Shown in pieces: positions 52,798 through 63,496 of a stretch of 64,000 nt of DNA. Both the position numbers and the translations under genes were made by a program. The notes under the pieces are model-generated. The model was given only the letters and a program-made list of their open reading frames with translations. It ran no database searches and was not told where the DNA came from. Numbering within the stretch: position 1 is the stretch's first letter; every line of letters begins with the position of its first letter. The stretch is from Sporolactobacillus terrae DSM 11697 (lineage in GTDB: Bacteria > Bacillota > Bacilli > Bacillales > Sporolactobacillaceae), in NCBI RefSeq assembly GCF_000648615.1, contig NZ_JFZC01000026.1, forward strand, positions 1 to 64,000, in the 5' to 3' direction.

Positions 52798-53808
52798 TTA
52801 CCTTCTCTGCTTAGGATCAAATGCATCACGGAATCCATCACCCAACATGTTAAATGAAATCAATAAAATACAAATAATAATTGATGGATAGAGGACCTGA
52901 AAAGGGAAGCTTTGCATTGCAGCAAAACCATCATTGATCAAGGAACCAAGTGATGCATTGGGTGCCTTAATACCTAATCCAATAAAACTAAGAAATGCTT
53001 CAAAGAAAATGGCATTAGGAATGGTGAACATCGTAGTAATAATAATTTGACCCATTGTATTAGGAATTAAATGCTTGGTAATTAGTCGTGAATTAGATGC
53101 GCCTAAAGTCCGCGATGCAAGCACGTATTCAGCGTTTTTCAATTTAAGTACTTGTCCACGAACAATACGCGCCATACTTGTCCATCCGGTCAGAACCATA
53201 GCTATAATAATAGAAGCAATACCTGGTTTTAATACAATAATAGCCAGAATAATAACAACAAGGTTGGGGATACCCATGATCACTTCAATGATACGCTGCA
53301 TGATATTATCGACTCTTCCCCCATAATAAGCAGAAATCCCACCATAGGAGACCCCAATAATCAAATCAATTAAAGCAGCGACAAGTGCAATAAAGAGTGA
53401 AATCCTTGTACCACTCCAAATTCGCGTCCATTGATCTCGCCCGAAATTATCCGTACCCATCCAGAAATTCCCTTTAACATTCTTGGCTTTGTATTGATCA
53501 ATTCCATTTTTATCCACACCATCGAATGGAAGCCAATGGATATTAGATAAAACACCGATTTTCGGGGGCATATTTGCCCGAGTTAGGTCCTGATCATCGA
53601 TTCCATATTTGTTCATGTGGGGGCCAATAATCGCCATTAAAATTAATAAGGCAATGATTATAGCTCCGATTAACGCACCTTTATTGTTAATTAAGCGACG
53701 CATAACATCTTTACCAAAACTTAAACTTGGTCTTGAAATTTTTTCATTGGCAGCTGGATCCATATGAGCCGGTCTGAACGATGTTTCAGTGATATTCGGA
53801 TTTGCCAT
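52798..53808 (-). CDS. oppC: Oligopeptide ABC transporter permease OppC
   Basis: This 336-residue permease has six membrane helices and the EAA loop ASRTLGASNSRLITKHLIPN. An insert after helix 1 (about residues 75-115, including FWMGTDNFGRDQWTRIW) is typical of OppC. It is somewhat longer than B. subtilis OppC (305), the difference lying in the N-terminal tail and this loop. AGGAGG lies nine bases before the ATG, just beyond the oppB stop. Confidence 0.93.
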   Translation of the reverse strand: MANPNITETSFRPAHMDPAANEKISRPSLSFGKDVMRRLINNKGALIGAIIIALLILMAIIGPHMNKYGIDDQDLTRANMPPKIGVLSNIHWLPFDGVDKNGIDQYKAKNVKGNFWMGTDNFGRDQWTRIWSGTRISLFIALVAALIDLIIGVSYGGISAYYGGRVDNIMQRIIEVIMGIPNLVVIILAIIVLKPGIASIIIAMVLTGWTSMARIVRGQVLKLKNAEYVLASRTLGASNSRLITKHLIPNTMGQIIITTMFTIPNAIFFEAFLSFIGLGIKAPNASLGSLINDGFAAMQSFPFQVLYPSIIICILLISFNMLGDGFRDAFDPKQRR

Positions 53809-53810
53809 AT

Positions 53811-54737
53811 TTATTTTCCTCCTGCCAATCTAATTCTTGGATCGATAACCCCGTAAAGGACATCAACAATAAAGACAATAAAAATAAACATTGAACTATA
53901 AATAATGGTTGTCCCCATGATCATAGGATAATCATTTGTATAGATGGATGTTACAAACTGTTCACCGATCCCTGGTATAGCAAAAATCTTTTCAATAACG
54001 AGTGATCCTGTAATGATATTTACAAATAGCGGACCGAGAATTGTTATCACTGGAATCAGGGCATTACGTATCGAATGCTTAAAAATAACTTGCATCGTTG
54101 TTAATCCCTTGGCTTCCGCCGTTGTGATGTAATCAGATTGCAACACTTCAACCATCTCTGTTCGCATAAACCGACCAACTGTCGCAATAACTATAGTAGA
54201 GAGTGAAAAAGCTGGCAAAATTCGATTTATGGGTCCATCCCAATAAGCAACAGGAAAGATTTGATACTTAACCGCAAACCAATATTGGAGTAAAGCAGCA
54301 AAAATAAAGGAAGGAATTGAAATTCCTAGTACTGCTATGATCATCGATGTGTAATCCCAAATGGTATTACGTTTGATTCCTGCTATAATACCTAACAATA
54401 GCCCAATAACAACTCCAATAATAATCGCCTCTATACCCAATTCAATGGATATTGGAAATTTTTCGCTCAGAATTTGAGTAACAGAGCGGCCGTCATATTG
54501 AAAGGAGTAGCCAAGATTTCCATGAAACATATTCGTTATATACTTCACAAATTGGATAGGCACAGGTTGATTCAATCCATAAGTTTCATTTAAAACTGCA
54601 ATTTGCTCCTTCGTCATCTTCGCAGCATTTCGATAGGGCGTGCCCGGAAGTAACTGCATCGAAAGAAAAGTCAAGGTTACGATTACAAAGAACGTGACAA
54701 CCATATAGCACAGCCGTTCAAAAGTATACCGGATCAA
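53811..54737 (-). CDS. oppB: Oligopeptide ABC transporter permease OppB
   Basis: This 308-residue permease opens IRYTFERLCYMVVTFFVIVTL, cut here for length, and has the EAA loop AEAKGLTTMQVIFKHSIRNA. The TTG at 54737 is chosen because GGGAGG lies nine to ten bases before it and the usual OppB N-terminus follows; the in-frame ATG at 54788 would add 17 polar residues. The region between oppA and oppB carries a terminator-like hairpin. Confidence 0.92.
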   Translation of the reverse strand: MIRYTFERLCYMVVTFFVIVTLTFLSMQLLPGTPYRNAAKMTKEQIAVLNETYGLNQPVPIQFVKYITNMFHGNLGYSFQYDGRSVTQILSEKFPISIELGIEAIIIGVVIGLLLGIIAGIKRNTIWDYTSMIIAVLGISIPSFIFAALLQYWFAVKYQIFPVAYWDGPINRILPAFSLSTIVIATVGRFMRTEMVEVLQSDYITTAEAKGLTTMQVIFKHSIRNALIPVITILGPLFVNIITGSLVIEKIFAIPGIGEQFVTSIYTNDYPMIMGTTIIYSSMFIFIVFIVDVLYGVIDPRIRLAGGK

Positions 54738-54800
54738 GCTTTTATGTCCTCCCTCATCCGAATGTTCCAAAATAGAACTTTGAATCATTCTCTTAAATTG

Positions 54801-54844
54801 AAAAAAGGAGAGGATATGTTTTTCATGACATATCCCCCCCTCTC
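54801..54844 (-). terminator. Intra-operon hairpin between oppA and oppB
   Basis: On the minus strand GAGAGGGGGGGATATGT pairs with ACATATCCTCTC and is followed by TTTTTT. Such partial terminators usually make the binding protein more abundant than the permease and ATPases. Confidence 0.8.
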
Positions 54845-54870
54845 AATCCATGACATCATCAATTAAACAA

Positions 54871-56544
54871 TTAATGTTCTAAAATCTTAGCATGTTGGAA
54901 GTTATCATTGAAACCAGATCCTGGTACAAAGAAACCTTTAACATACGGCTTTGTGACATAGGCTGCCCCTTTTTGATATGTCGGTGCAACAGCCTGATCT
55001 TTTTCAATGAGAACACGTTCAGCTTCTTGTAATTTAGCGAAACGTTCTGCTGGTTTGTCACCAAGATTAGAAGCATCCTCAATTAATTTGTCATATTCCT
55101 TATCAGAATAGCCAAATGGATTATAAACGCTGTCCGAGGTGAAAAGATCAAGGAAAGTCATCGGATCAAGATAATCCGGCGACCAACCACTTGTATTCAT
55201 CTGATAATCACCAGCTGTATCCAATTTTAAGAATTGCGACCAAGGTTGTTTGTTGATCGTGATTTTAACGCCAGGTAAGTTGGAAGTAATCTGATTGGCA
55301 ATATATTCAGCCATTTTCACACTAGTATCAACATCACTAGTCAAAAATTCAAGGTTAAGCTTTTTAACTCCTGATTTTTTCCAGAGTTTTTTAGCTTCTG
55401 CTTTATTTGTCGCATTAAATCCGTTCGGATACTTATCTCGATAATCTTTTCCATCCTGATCCTTAGCGAATCCCTTAGGAATGGCATAATTGACACCTAT
55501 TGAACCGTTATTCAAAAGAACTTTTGCTAAGTTATCGCGATCAACTGACATTGAGAAAGCTTTACGAACATTTACATCTTTAAATTCAGGTACTGTCTTT
55601 TGATTAAAACGAACCCAGAAGTTTACAGCCAAAAGTGCATTGTGATACTGATCTTTCTGGCTCTTGAATTCATCAACGAACTGCGCATCGAGGTGCGTCA
55701 TATCCGTCTTACCCGTTTTATAAAGTGATACTTGGGTTGCTGTATCTTTAACCACTTTAACATTAACTTTGTTTAAGTAAGTATGCTTAGCATCCCAGTA
55801 ATCTTTATTTTTAACGTAAGTCCATCCTTCACCATGTTTCCAAGAACTTAATTTAAATGGACCGTTGAAGAGAATTGTGTTTGCTTCCTGACCATATTTC
55901 TTACCTTGTTTCTCAACAAATTCCTTTTTAGCTGGGAAAAAGGCAACGTTTGCCAACGAGCTTACAAAGTATGGTGTCGGTTTGTCGAGTTTGACTTCCA
56001 AGGTCTTGTCATCGAGTGCTTTGACACCTAATTGGTCAACTTTATCAAATAGTTTATTCTTCTTGTCTTCAATTTGAGCAGCATTTTTTATGTTGACTGC
56101 TGGAAAAATAAAAGCATATTGTGAAGCTGTTTTTGAGGCAACCATTGTTTGCCATGCATAAACAAAGTCGTCGGCAGTGACAGGGGTACCGTCGGACCAT
56201 TTCGCATCGTCACGGATCTTAAAGGTGTATGTCTTTTTATCAGCACTAATCTTTGGCGCTTCTGCAGCCATATCAGGCTGTGCAACCATTTTTTCATCCA
56301 TTCTCATTAAACCTGCATTAACCATGCCTAGAACGGTTGATGATGTTGTGTCTGTAACCTGACTCCAGTTGAGCGACGGAATGTCTGACATTTCAGAATA
56401 GCTAAACTCTTGTTTCGAAGCGAGTTTCCCACTTCCCCCACTCTTTTTGTTGCTGTCACTGCTGCTTGAGCTTCCGCAAGCGGACAGTACAAGACTCAAA
56501 GCGAGCACAAAGGACAGTACGAGTGACCATTTTGCCTTTTTCAT
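54871..56544 (-). CDS. oppA: Oligopeptide-binding lipoprotein OppA
   Basis: This 557-residue SBP-family-5 lipoprotein captures peptides outside the membrane. It has a signal peptide with lipobox LSAC (C23), a Ser-rich linker, and typical SBP_5 segments (AKWSDGTPVTADDFVYAWQ, YADYWDAKHTY, GWSPDYLDPMTFLDLF). The ATG at 56544 has GGGGAGG 11 bases upstream; a longer reading to 56616 lacks one. It is the first gene of oppABCDF, and peptide import of this kind can also serve pheromone signalling. Confidence 0.95.
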   Translation of the reverse strand: MKKAKWSLVLSFVLALSLVLSACGSSSSSDSNKKSGGSGKLASKQEFSYSEMSDIPSLNWSQVTDTTSSTVLGMVNAGLMRMDEKMVAQPDMAAEAPKISADKKTYTFKIRDDAKWSDGTPVTADDFVYAWQTMVASKTASQYAFIFPAVNIKNAAQIEDKKNKLFDKVDQLGVKALDDKTLEVKLDKPTPYFVSSLANVAFFPAKKEFVEKQGKKYGQEANTILFNGPFKLSSWKHGEGWTYVKNKDYWDAKHTYLNKVNVKVVKDTATQVSLYKTGKTDMTHLDAQFVDEFKSQKDQYHNALLAVNFWVRFNQKTVPEFKDVNVRKAFSMSVDRDNLAKVLLNNGSIGVNYAIPKGFAKDQDGKDYRDKYPNGFNATNKAEAKKLWKKSGVKKLNLEFLTSDVDTSVKMAEYIANQITSNLPGVKITINKQPWSQFLKLDTAGDYQMNTSGWSPDYLDPMTFLDLFTSDSVYNPFGYSDKEYDKLIEDASNLGDKPAERFAKLQEAERVLIEKDQAVAPTYQKGAAYVTKPYVKGFFVPGSGFNDNFQHAKILEH

Positions 56545-56836
56545 AAAAGCAATAACCTCCCCTAAATTGCTATCTTTTTTAGGCTGGTTCCTGCTATACC
56601 CTTGTATGTATAACAAGAACCGTTCAACCTACAGAAGCTATTATACAAGTTATCTGTAATTTTTGCATGTTTTTTTTTTGAACTTGTCTGTCTCTTTCTC
56701 GTGAAAGATGTAGAATATATTGATGTTAAGCTATTTTTTGAAAATATATTTTTTAATATTATGTTATAATTTCTAACAAAAGTTCCATGAATCGACCTTT
56801 ATCTAACAAACAATAAAAAATCATTCGAGGTGTTCC
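56545..56836. other. Divergent region upstream of oppA
   Basis: An AT-rich stretch between oppA (leftward) and the DUF3899 gene (rightward). TATTTTTTGAAAATA at 56732-56746 is a near-symmetric match (three mismatches) to the CodY box AATTTTCWGAAAATT, so CodY control of opp is possible. Confidence 0.4.
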
Positions 56837-57232
56837 ATGAGTAAATTTAGATTTAAAATAAAAAATCTGTATCTATTCTTTCTTTTTGTAGAAATCCTCA
56901 TTTCCATAGTCACGCAGGGATTATTCGCCCGCGCCTTCTCTCTGATCACTTTGATCAACCATCTTTCCGTTGTCAGTCTGCTTTCTCTTAACCTCGGGCT
57001 CATCATTTTCATCATTCAAGGCGGCTTTTTCGACGGAATGACTTATAGCTTTAAACGGGTCGCACGTGCCATTAGAAAAAAACAGCTTGGGCAACAGGAA
57101 GCGGAAGCGGAAGCGCCGCTTGCTGAGATGAAGCACCGTGACGGATCGCAGCGCTGGCCGATTACTTGGCCGCTGATCCTTTCCAGTTTGCTCCTGTTTG
57201 TTACAACGGTTTTAATCTCACTTGCTTTTTAA
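56837..57232 (+). CDS. DUF3899-like membrane protein
   Basis: This 131-residue protein has three to four membrane helices (NLYLFFLFVEILISIVTQGL, LSLNLGLIIFIIQGG, LILSSLLLFVTTVLISLAF). FFDGMTYSFKRVARAIRKK in the middle fits the DUF3899 family (pattern GGFFDGxxYSFRR) from memory; function unknown. AGGTG precedes the ATG. It sits divergent from opp and just ahead of the trpS leader. Confidence 0.75.
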   Translation: MSKFRFKIKNLYLFFLFVEILISIVTQGLFARAFSLITLINHLSVVSLLSLNLGLIIFIIQGGFFDGMTYSFKRVARAIRKKQLGQQEAEAEAPLAEMKHRDGSQRWPITWPLILSSLLLFVTTVLISLAF

Positions 57233-57240
57233 AAGTGAAG

Positions 57241-57269
57241 TTGCATGAAAAAAGATTATTGACTATAAT
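57241..57269 (+). promoter_or_regulatory. Promoter of trpS
   Basis: TTGCAT (57241-57246) and TATAAT (57264-57269) are 17 bases apart, just upstream of the T-box leader. Confidence 0.8.
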
Positions 57270-57275
57270 ATTTAG

Positions 57276-57565
57276 CAATAACAGTGCATATGAAAGAGCA
57301 ATGATAAAGAAGAGTACCTTGCGGAAAATCTTCAGAGAGCTTCGGACTTGGTGAGATCGAGGTGATGGACTGCATGGGAATGGACTTTTGAGCTGCAATC
57401 CGAACCTCAGAATCAAATCTGTCAGTAGGCATTGACGCCTCCATGCGTTATCATGGTGATGGTTCTCATTTTGTTAGGACCAGATAAGCTGTTTCTGTTT
57501 TGCAGAAAAATCAGGGTGGTACCGCGGTCTATTCGTCCCTTGTGGATGGATAGGCCTTTTTATAT
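57276..57565 (+). promoter_or_regulatory. Tryptophan T-box riboswitch of trpS
   Basis: Stem I contains AGTA and CAGAGAGC, then the loop GAATGGA with specifier UGG at 57381-57383. The T-box AGGGTGGTACCGCG lies at 57513-57526, and a terminator GGTCTAT...ATAGGCC plus TTTTT at 57526-57562. Uncharged tRNA-Trp should prevent termination. Confidence 0.94.
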
Positions 57566-57596
57566 ATCCAAAAAAATTGAAAGCATAGAAAGGTGA

Positions 57597-58595
<999 letters not shown>

Positions 58596-58613
58596 TCAAG
58601 AATCTAAAAAGAC

Positions 58614-58650
58614 AGCCGCTTTGATGGACGACATCAAAGCGGCTTCTTTT
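58614..58650. terminator. Bidirectional terminator
   Basis: AGCCGCTTTGATG and CATCAAAGCGGCT flank a five-base loop between the converging trpS and Rgg-type genes. Confidence 0.92.
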
Positions 58651-59529
58651 CTAATTATCTTTTTTCACTATAGTAGAATTAAGAACGTCCTGAAGATAGT
58701 TTGCATGCGTCGCTGCTTGTGAAACACTTTCTAATTCGGTAAAGATCTGAACGGCTTGCCGGGCCATTGATTCACCCCTCTTGCGATAGCCTTGTTTAAT
58801 CAGATAGATTCCTCTTAAATAAATCAGTTTAATCTTCATATAAGAGTCGTTCTCTTTATTAATCGAATCGTTTAAGAGAACAAGAAACGTATTGGCCTCC
58901 GCCAAACGATCAACTTCCATCAGAACCGTTGCCGTGTTCATTAGAATCAGTTGTTTCTTGTCGAGTCCGATCTCAAGCGGCTGATAGTCCATGCTCTTCT
59001 CGTAAGCCATTCGCGAAAATTTAATGATCAGCTCCGGAGGAAAGGAATACATTGAGTTCGCATAAACCACCAGCTCGTAATACCCCCAAATCGCTACACG
59101 TTCAAGGTAATCACTCAGAATACGTACATCATTCGGATCGGGATTTTGCTTTGAAATACGATGTGCGTAAAGCGCTGCGATCGCTGAAAAGTGAAGATAT
59201 TGATCGCGTTTCTTCCTATTATAATAGTCGCGCATTTTTTCACGAGTGACCTGAAGCATATGAAGATTATCTTCCATAACATATCTTTTTAAATGCGTAA
59301 AAAAATCCTGAAAGTCGCCGACCTCATAACCATTGCTGATATAAAGAAACTCATCGACACTCACATGCAGCCTCTCAAGCAAATGAAGCAAATGAGTGAA
59401 GGATATATCACAGTCACCGCGTTCAAATCGTGAAAGAAAAGCAACAGAGACTTCACCTTGGGCAAGTTCATTCAGTGTCATTTTTTTCGATTTTCGCAGA
59501 AATCGTAATGTTGCGCCCGGATGTTTCAT
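58651..59529 (-). CDS. Rgg/GadR/MutR-type transcriptional regulator
   Basis: This 292-residue protein has an N-terminal XRE helix-turn-helix (GATLRFLRKSKKMTLNELAQ, VSVAFLSRFERGDCDISF) and a long helical, TPR-like C-terminal domain typical of Rgg proteins, which in streptococci and lactobacilli respond to short hydrophobic peptides. No such peptide gene is evident nearby, so it may be an orphan receptor. AAAAAGGAG precedes the ATG. It is divergent from yjbA-side DNA and convergent with trpS; no counterpart lies here in B. subtilis as far as I recall. Confidence 0.87.
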   Translation of the reverse strand: MKHPGATLRFLRKSKKMTLNELAQGEVSVAFLSRFERGDCDISFTHLLHLLERLHVSVDEFLYISNGYEVGDFQDFFTHLKRYVMEDNLHMLQVTREKMRDYYNRKKRDQYLHFSAIAALYAHRISKQNPDPNDVRILSDYLERVAIWGYYELVVYANSMYSFPPELIIKFSRMAYEKSMDYQPLEIGLDKKQLILMNTATVLMEVDRLAEANTFLVLLNDSINKENDSYMKIKLIYLRGIYLIKQGYRKRGESMARQAVQIFTELESVSQAATHANYLQDVLNSTIVKKDN

Positions 59530-59642
59530 AGTTTCTCCTTTTTAATATAGTTAAATTTTAATTCTATAATACGAACTAATCACCCATTTGTCTATAGTGA
59601 CCACTCATTGGAAAAAAATCACAGTATCGTTAAGGTTGATCT

Positions 59643-59676
59643 AAAAAAAGAGGATCAAGTACAACACTTGACCCTC
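59643..59676 (-). terminator. Terminator of yjbA
   Basis: On the minus strand GAGGGTCAAGT-GTTGT-ACTTGATCCTC is followed by TTTTTTT. Confidence 0.92.
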
Positions 59677-59692
59677 AGTACTGCCGTTTCAT

Positions 59693-60442
59693 TTAGTTCA
59701 CTTTTGAACCTTTTTCAAGTTCCCACAGTTTTTCAAAATAGGCTTGTCCTTTTACCATACGTTCGCAGAGATCACTATGTTTTGCCGACCATCCGGGAAT
59801 CATTCCTTCCACCAGTCCCTGCCACGCTTCCTCAAAACGCAATGTTCTGCTTTGAAGATAGCGCGTTGGATACCATTCTGTATACCAATAGCGCATTTCC
59901 TCAACATTTTTTGAAGCATGAAGTTGATCTAGGGCCATGAACAGCAGCTGCTTCAGCTGCCGTTCCTTACGCGTTAACCCGATCATCCACTTAGGATCCA
60001 GCGACAGCATGTGATAGTCTTTCTTCCTGATCGCTGCATCAGGAAGCGGATAAGAAGCGGTCTCTAATTTTTCTGCTTTTTGCAAGATCAGACTTTCTTG
60101 TCGCGGAATTAGTCTGCTCTTGCGAACGGGGATGGTATAGCCAAGTGTATCAGCGACAATACAACGTTCCCCGTCGGTTGCAATGAAACAATATTCGATG
60201 ATTTCTCGTTGATTATTCTTACAGATAACGCTTCGATTGCGCACATCCTTTAGCAATTCCTGAGGCAGGTCCTGCAAGTTGTTTTCAATGTAATTTAGGA
60301 GCGGTTTCTCCACTCGAATTAGTGGGATCTGATCAAGCAGTTCAATAAAATCATGTTTGCGCCATTCGTAAAATTCGCAAACATTGTAACTGTTTTCTTC
60401 TCCCTCAAACCAGTTGACCCAGATATCACTGACGATCTCCAT
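59693..60442 (-). CDS. yjbA: Conserved protein YjbA (UPF0736)
   Basis: This 249-residue soluble protein starts DIWVNWFEGEENSYNVCEFYEWRKHD, trimmed for length, matching from memory B. subtilis YjbA (VWVNWFEGEENGYNVC...WRKDD), including the IPVRKSRLIPRQE segment. The family is conserved in Bacilli and its role is unknown. GAGGAG precedes the ATG. Its position beside fabF and trpS is the Bacillus order. Confidence 0.9.
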   Translation of the reverse strand: MEIVSDIWVNWFEGEENSYNVCEFYEWRKHDFIELLDQIPLIRVEKPLLNYIENNLQDLPQELLKDVRNRSVICKNNQREIIEYCFIATDGERCIVADTLGYTIPVRKSRLIPRQESLILQKAEKLETASYPLPDAAIRKKDYHMLSLDPKWMIGLTRKERQLKQLLFMALDQLHASKNVEEMRYWYTEWYPTRYLQSRTLRFEEAWQGLVEGMIPGWSAKHSDLCERMVKGQAYFEKLWELEKGSKVN

Positions 60443-60550
60443 GAGATTCCATCTCCTCTGTTTGTTTTGCCAACATTATGGTCATTATTGGAAGATTTTA
60501 TTCGCTGTCATTCATTTATTGTCTGCTCGATTAAGATGCACTTTAAACGT

Positions 60551-60592
60551 AAAAATGCCACCTCCGCAAATAGTTTGCGGAAATGACATTTA
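60551..60592 (-). terminator. Terminator of fabF
   Basis: TCCGCAAA-TAG-TTTGCGGA forms the core stem, extended by imperfect pairing, with TTTTTAC on the minus strand. Confidence 0.8.
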
Positions 60593-60610
60593 CGCTGTTT
60601 CGCAGTTTTT

Positions 60611-61849
60611 TCAAGCCTCAAACTTTTTAAAGACGAGCGTTGCATTATGGCCGCCGAAACCGAAGGAGTTGCTCAATGCAACGCGAACGGGCTTATTAAT
60701 CGCTTCGTTAGGCACATAATTGAGGTCACACGCTTCATCCGGCGTCTCATAGTGAATCGTTGGAGGAACAATTCCCGTTCCAATCGCTTTAATGGAGAGA
60801 ATGGCCTCGACTCCGCCAGATGCACCAAGCAAGTGTCCCATCATCGATTTCGTCGAACTGATGGCAAGATCATAGGCCTTCTCACCAAAAACCGTCTTCA
60901 CAGCGCCTGTTTCTGTGGAATCATTCGCTTGCGTACTTGTTCCGTGGGCATTCACATAGTCAACATCGTCTGGCGTAATTCCGGCATCTTCAAGCGCCAT
61001 GCGCATGGAACGAACCGCCCCTTTGCCTTCCGGATCCGGACGTGTGACATGGAATGCATCACTGGTTGCACCATATCCGGAAATTTCCGCATAGATATGT
61101 GCGCCACGCTTTTGTGCGGATTCCAAAGATTCAAGCAACAGTACACCTGCGCCTTCCCCCATGACAAATCCGTCGCGGTTTTTATCAAATGGGCGGCAAG
61201 CAGTTGCCGGATCCGGATTCGTCGAAAGCGCTCTCGCCGATGTGAAACCGGCAAAGGACATATTGGTCAGCGGCGCTTCACTGCCACCGCAAATGATGGC
61301 GTCATTATCGCCGCGCTGAATCGCCTTATAGGCGCTGCCAATTGAGTCGGATCCGGTTGCACAAGCGGTCACCGTACACGAATTGATTCCTTTGGTTCCC
61401 AAAAGAATCGACACTTGGCCGGAAGCCATATCCGGTATCATCATTGGAACGAAGAATGGACTGACACGTCGGAATCCGCGGTTCATCGCAACCGTCAATT
61501 CTTTTTCATATGTTTCCATGCCACCAATTCCTGAACCGATCCACACACCGGTACGTTCTGCATTTGTTTCGTCAATCGTATACTTTGCGTCTGCAACAGC
61601 CATTTTTGATGCAGCAACTGCAAACTGTGAAAATCGATCCATGCGAAGTACATCTTTACGATCGATATATTTTTCAGGATCAAAATCCTTCACCTCACCG
61701 GCAACTTTGGCACGGAAATCATCCGGATTAACACGTGTAACAATGTCGATTCCTGATTTTCCGTTAATCGCATTCGTCCATGTTGTCGCAACATCGTTGC
61801 CAAGCGGAGTTACTGCGCCAAGACCGGTCACAACGACTCTTCTATTCAT
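60611..61849 (-). CDS. fabF: 3-oxoacyl-ACP synthase II FabF
   Basis: This 412-residue condensing enzyme extends acyl-ACP chains. The nucleophile is C163 in [12 protein letters not shown], with catalytic His in NAHGTSTQ and [12 protein letters not shown] and a terminal [22 protein letters not shown] precedes the ATG. It follows fabH by 62 bases in one operon. Confidence 0.97.
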   Translation of the reverse strand: MNRRVVVTGLGAVTPLGNDVATTWTNAINGKSGIDIVTRVNPDDFRAKVAGEVKDFDPEKYIDRKDVLRMDRFSQFAVAASKMAVADAKYTIDETNAERTGVWIGSGIGGMETYEKELTVAMNRGFRRVSPFFVPMMIPDMASGQVSILLGTKGINSCTVTACATGSDSIGSAYKAIQRGDNDAIICGGSEAPLTNMSFAGFTSARALSTNPDPATACRPFDKNRDGFVMGEGAGVLLLESLESAQKRGAHIYAEISGYGATSDAFHVTRPDPEGKGAVRSMRMALEDAGITPDDVDYVNAHGTSTQANDSTETGAVKTVFGEKAYDLAISSTKSMMGHLLGASGGVEAILSIKAIGTGIVPPTIHYETPDEACDLNYVPNEAINKPVRVALSNSFGFGGHNATLVFKKFEA

Positions 61850-61911
61850 TCAATTCTCTCCTTGCAATAGGATTTAAAATGTTCATAAACTATTCATGAA
61901 TTCACTTACGC

Positions 61912-62847
61912 TTATTTTCCCCATTTGAGTGTCAGCGCACCCCATGTCAATCCGCCGCCGAAGCCGACCATAACAATCAGATTTCCATCTTTAATCTTTC
62001 CTTCTTCAAGCGCATCGGCTAATGCGAGCGGAATGGATGAGGCCGATGTATTACCATATTTTTGAATGGTTTTAATCATTTTCTCTTCAGGTATCCCAAG
62101 CCGTTCACGAGAGGCCTCCATAATTCGGATATTGGCTTGATGCGGAATCAAATAGTCAATATCTTCCTTTTTGAGTCCTGCTTTTTCAACAACGTGAACA
62201 GCCGATTCACCCATCTGGCGAACCGCAAACTTGAAGACTTCCCGACCATTCATTTTGATAAATTGATCCTCTTGGTAGAGGAATTTACCGCCATTACCAT
62301 CTGCGCCAAGTTCAAACGATAAGATTCCTTTTCCGTCTGAAACAGGACCCATGACCGCTGCTGCAGCTGCATCGCCAAAGAGAACCGCTGTTCCACGATC
62401 CTCCCAGTTGGTGATTTTCGACAGCTTTTCAACGCCAACGATGAGTACATGACGATACGTATTGTTGTCGATAAATTGTTTCGCAGTAACCATTCCGTAC
62501 ATAAACCCTGAACATGCGGCACTAATATCCATAGCGGGTACATGATTTGCTTCTAACCGATCCTGAAGCATGCAGGCAACCGATGGAAATGGATGATCCG
62601 GCGTTACCGTAGCAACAAGAATGAGATCGATATCTTTCGCACTCAAACCAGCATGATGAATTGCTTTTTTTGCTGCTTCAAACGCCATATCCGAGGTATT
62701 CATTTGTTCGTCGGCAATTCGCCGTTCAGAAATGCCGGTTCTTGTCCGAATCCACTCATCAGAAGTATCCATTCTTTTTTCTAAATCCGTATTCGTAACC
62801 ACATGTTCAGGAACAAACTTGCCCATTCCTAATATTCCTGCGGACAT
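61912..62847 (-). CDS. fabH: 3-oxoacyl-ACP synthase III FabH
   Basis: This 311-residue enzyme starts fatty acid synthesis by condensing an acyl-CoA primer with malonyl-ACP. C112 lies in [11 protein letters not shown], with catalytic HQANIRI and KYGNTSASS. Length matches B. subtilis FabHA. The ATG at 62847 follows GAGAGGGG; upstream in-frame starts would add an atypical extension. A FapR-like site lies upstream, fitting control of the fabHA-fabF operon. Confidence 0.96.
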   Translation of the reverse strand: MSAGILGMGKFVPEHVVTNTDLEKRMDTSDEWIRTRTGISERRIADEQMNTSDMAFEAAKKAIHHAGLSAKDIDLILVATVTPDHPFPSVACMLQDRLEANHVPAMDISAACSGFMYGMVTAKQFIDNNTYRHVLIVGVEKLSKITNWEDRGTAVLFGDAAAAAVMGPVSDGKGILSFELGADGNGGKFLYQEDQFIKMNGREVFKFAVRQMGESAVHVVEKAGLKKEDIDYLIPHQANIRIMEASRERLGIPEEKMIKTIQKYGNTSASSIPLALADALEEGKIKDGNLIVMVGFGGGLTWGALTLKWGK

Positions 62848-62881
62848 CCGCAATTCCCCTCTCAGATCATAACAATATATA

Positions 62882-62898
62882 TAAAGACTTGGTAACAA
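62882..62898 (-). promoter_or_regulatory. Candidate FapR operator of fabH-fabF
   Basis: On the minus strand TTGTTACCAAGTCTTTA resembles the FapR consensus TTAGTACCTAGTCTTAA, which I recall from memory, at 13 of 17 positions, about 35 bases before the fabH start. TATA-rich sequence follows. Confidence 0.5.
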
Positions 62899-63048
62899 TA
62901 TAAATACAATAATACACTACAAAACATTTGTCCAACAAGCATCTTACTTGCGGACGAATGCCATGCACCAACCATTGATCAAGCGCATAAAATAAGAGTG
63001 AGAAAAACCCAAAGCTCTAAAAAACCCCATGAGAAGGAGGGGAGCCTC

Positions 63049-63408
63049 TTGGTACAGCCAAGTCATAACCCGAGAGACAGTCACTTTGATCCGTTTACTT
63101 ACATGATGTTTGGCTCGCAAGTCCCGCCAATGCAGCAGCAACCGTACCAGCCGCCACAAGCATTCTATCAGAACGGTGGCTGGCAGGCAAGCAATGGGCA
63201 ACCGCAGATGCCGCCGCCCGTTGCACCCATGCAACAGGCACCACAACGTCCACCGGCAGGTTTTTTAAAGCCGTTTCTCGGACAGGATGGACATATTGAC
63301 GTTGGGAAAATGATGACCGGTGCATCGCAGCTCGTCAATGTAATTAACCAGACTGCTCCAGCGATAAAGCAGCTTTCTCCTCTGCTTAACTTCTTTAAAA
63401 AATCATAA
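63049..63408 (+). CDS. YppG-like Pro/Gln-rich protein
   Basis: This 119-residue protein has a Gln/Pro-rich low-complexity N-terminal half (PPMQQQPYQPPQAFYQNGG) and a conserved C-terminal part with FLGQDGHIDVGKMMTGASQLVNVINQ and IKQLSPLLNFF. The latter is the YppG-like layout (iD..K....gQ...v.Q..P..kql). Possibly a spore-coat-associated or structural protein; function unknown. The TTG at 63049 is set by AAGGAGGGG; an in-frame GTG at 62998 lacks a site. It is divergent from fabH and followed by its own terminator. Confidence 0.75.
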   Translation: MVQPSHNPRDSHFDPFTYMMFGSQVPPMQQQPYQPPQAFYQNGGWQASNGQPQMPPPVAPMQQAPQRPPAGFLKPFLGQDGHIDVGKMMTGASQLVNVINQTAPAIKQLSPLLNFFKKS

Positions 63409-63421
63409 GCTGACCGCATAG

Positions 63422-63453
63422 ATAAGGAAAGGACCGACAGGGTTCTTTCCTTA
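63422..63453. terminator. Terminator of the YppG-like gene
   Basis: ATAAGGAAAGGA and TTCTTTCCTTAT flank a short loop, 14 bases after the stop codon. Confidence 0.75.
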
Positions 63454-63496
63454 TTACTGGATTTGGATAAGAAAGGTTTCAAACGTAAAAAAGGGA

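Noticed and set aside
59530-59692. Short hydrophobic peptide gene for the Rgg-type regulator
   Set aside because: The frames in this stretch are charged or antisense to yjbA; none resembles an SHP.
60647-61345. Long plus-strand reading frame opposite fabF
   Set aside because: It is antisense to a complete, motif-bearing FabF and has no ribosome site or recognisable motif.
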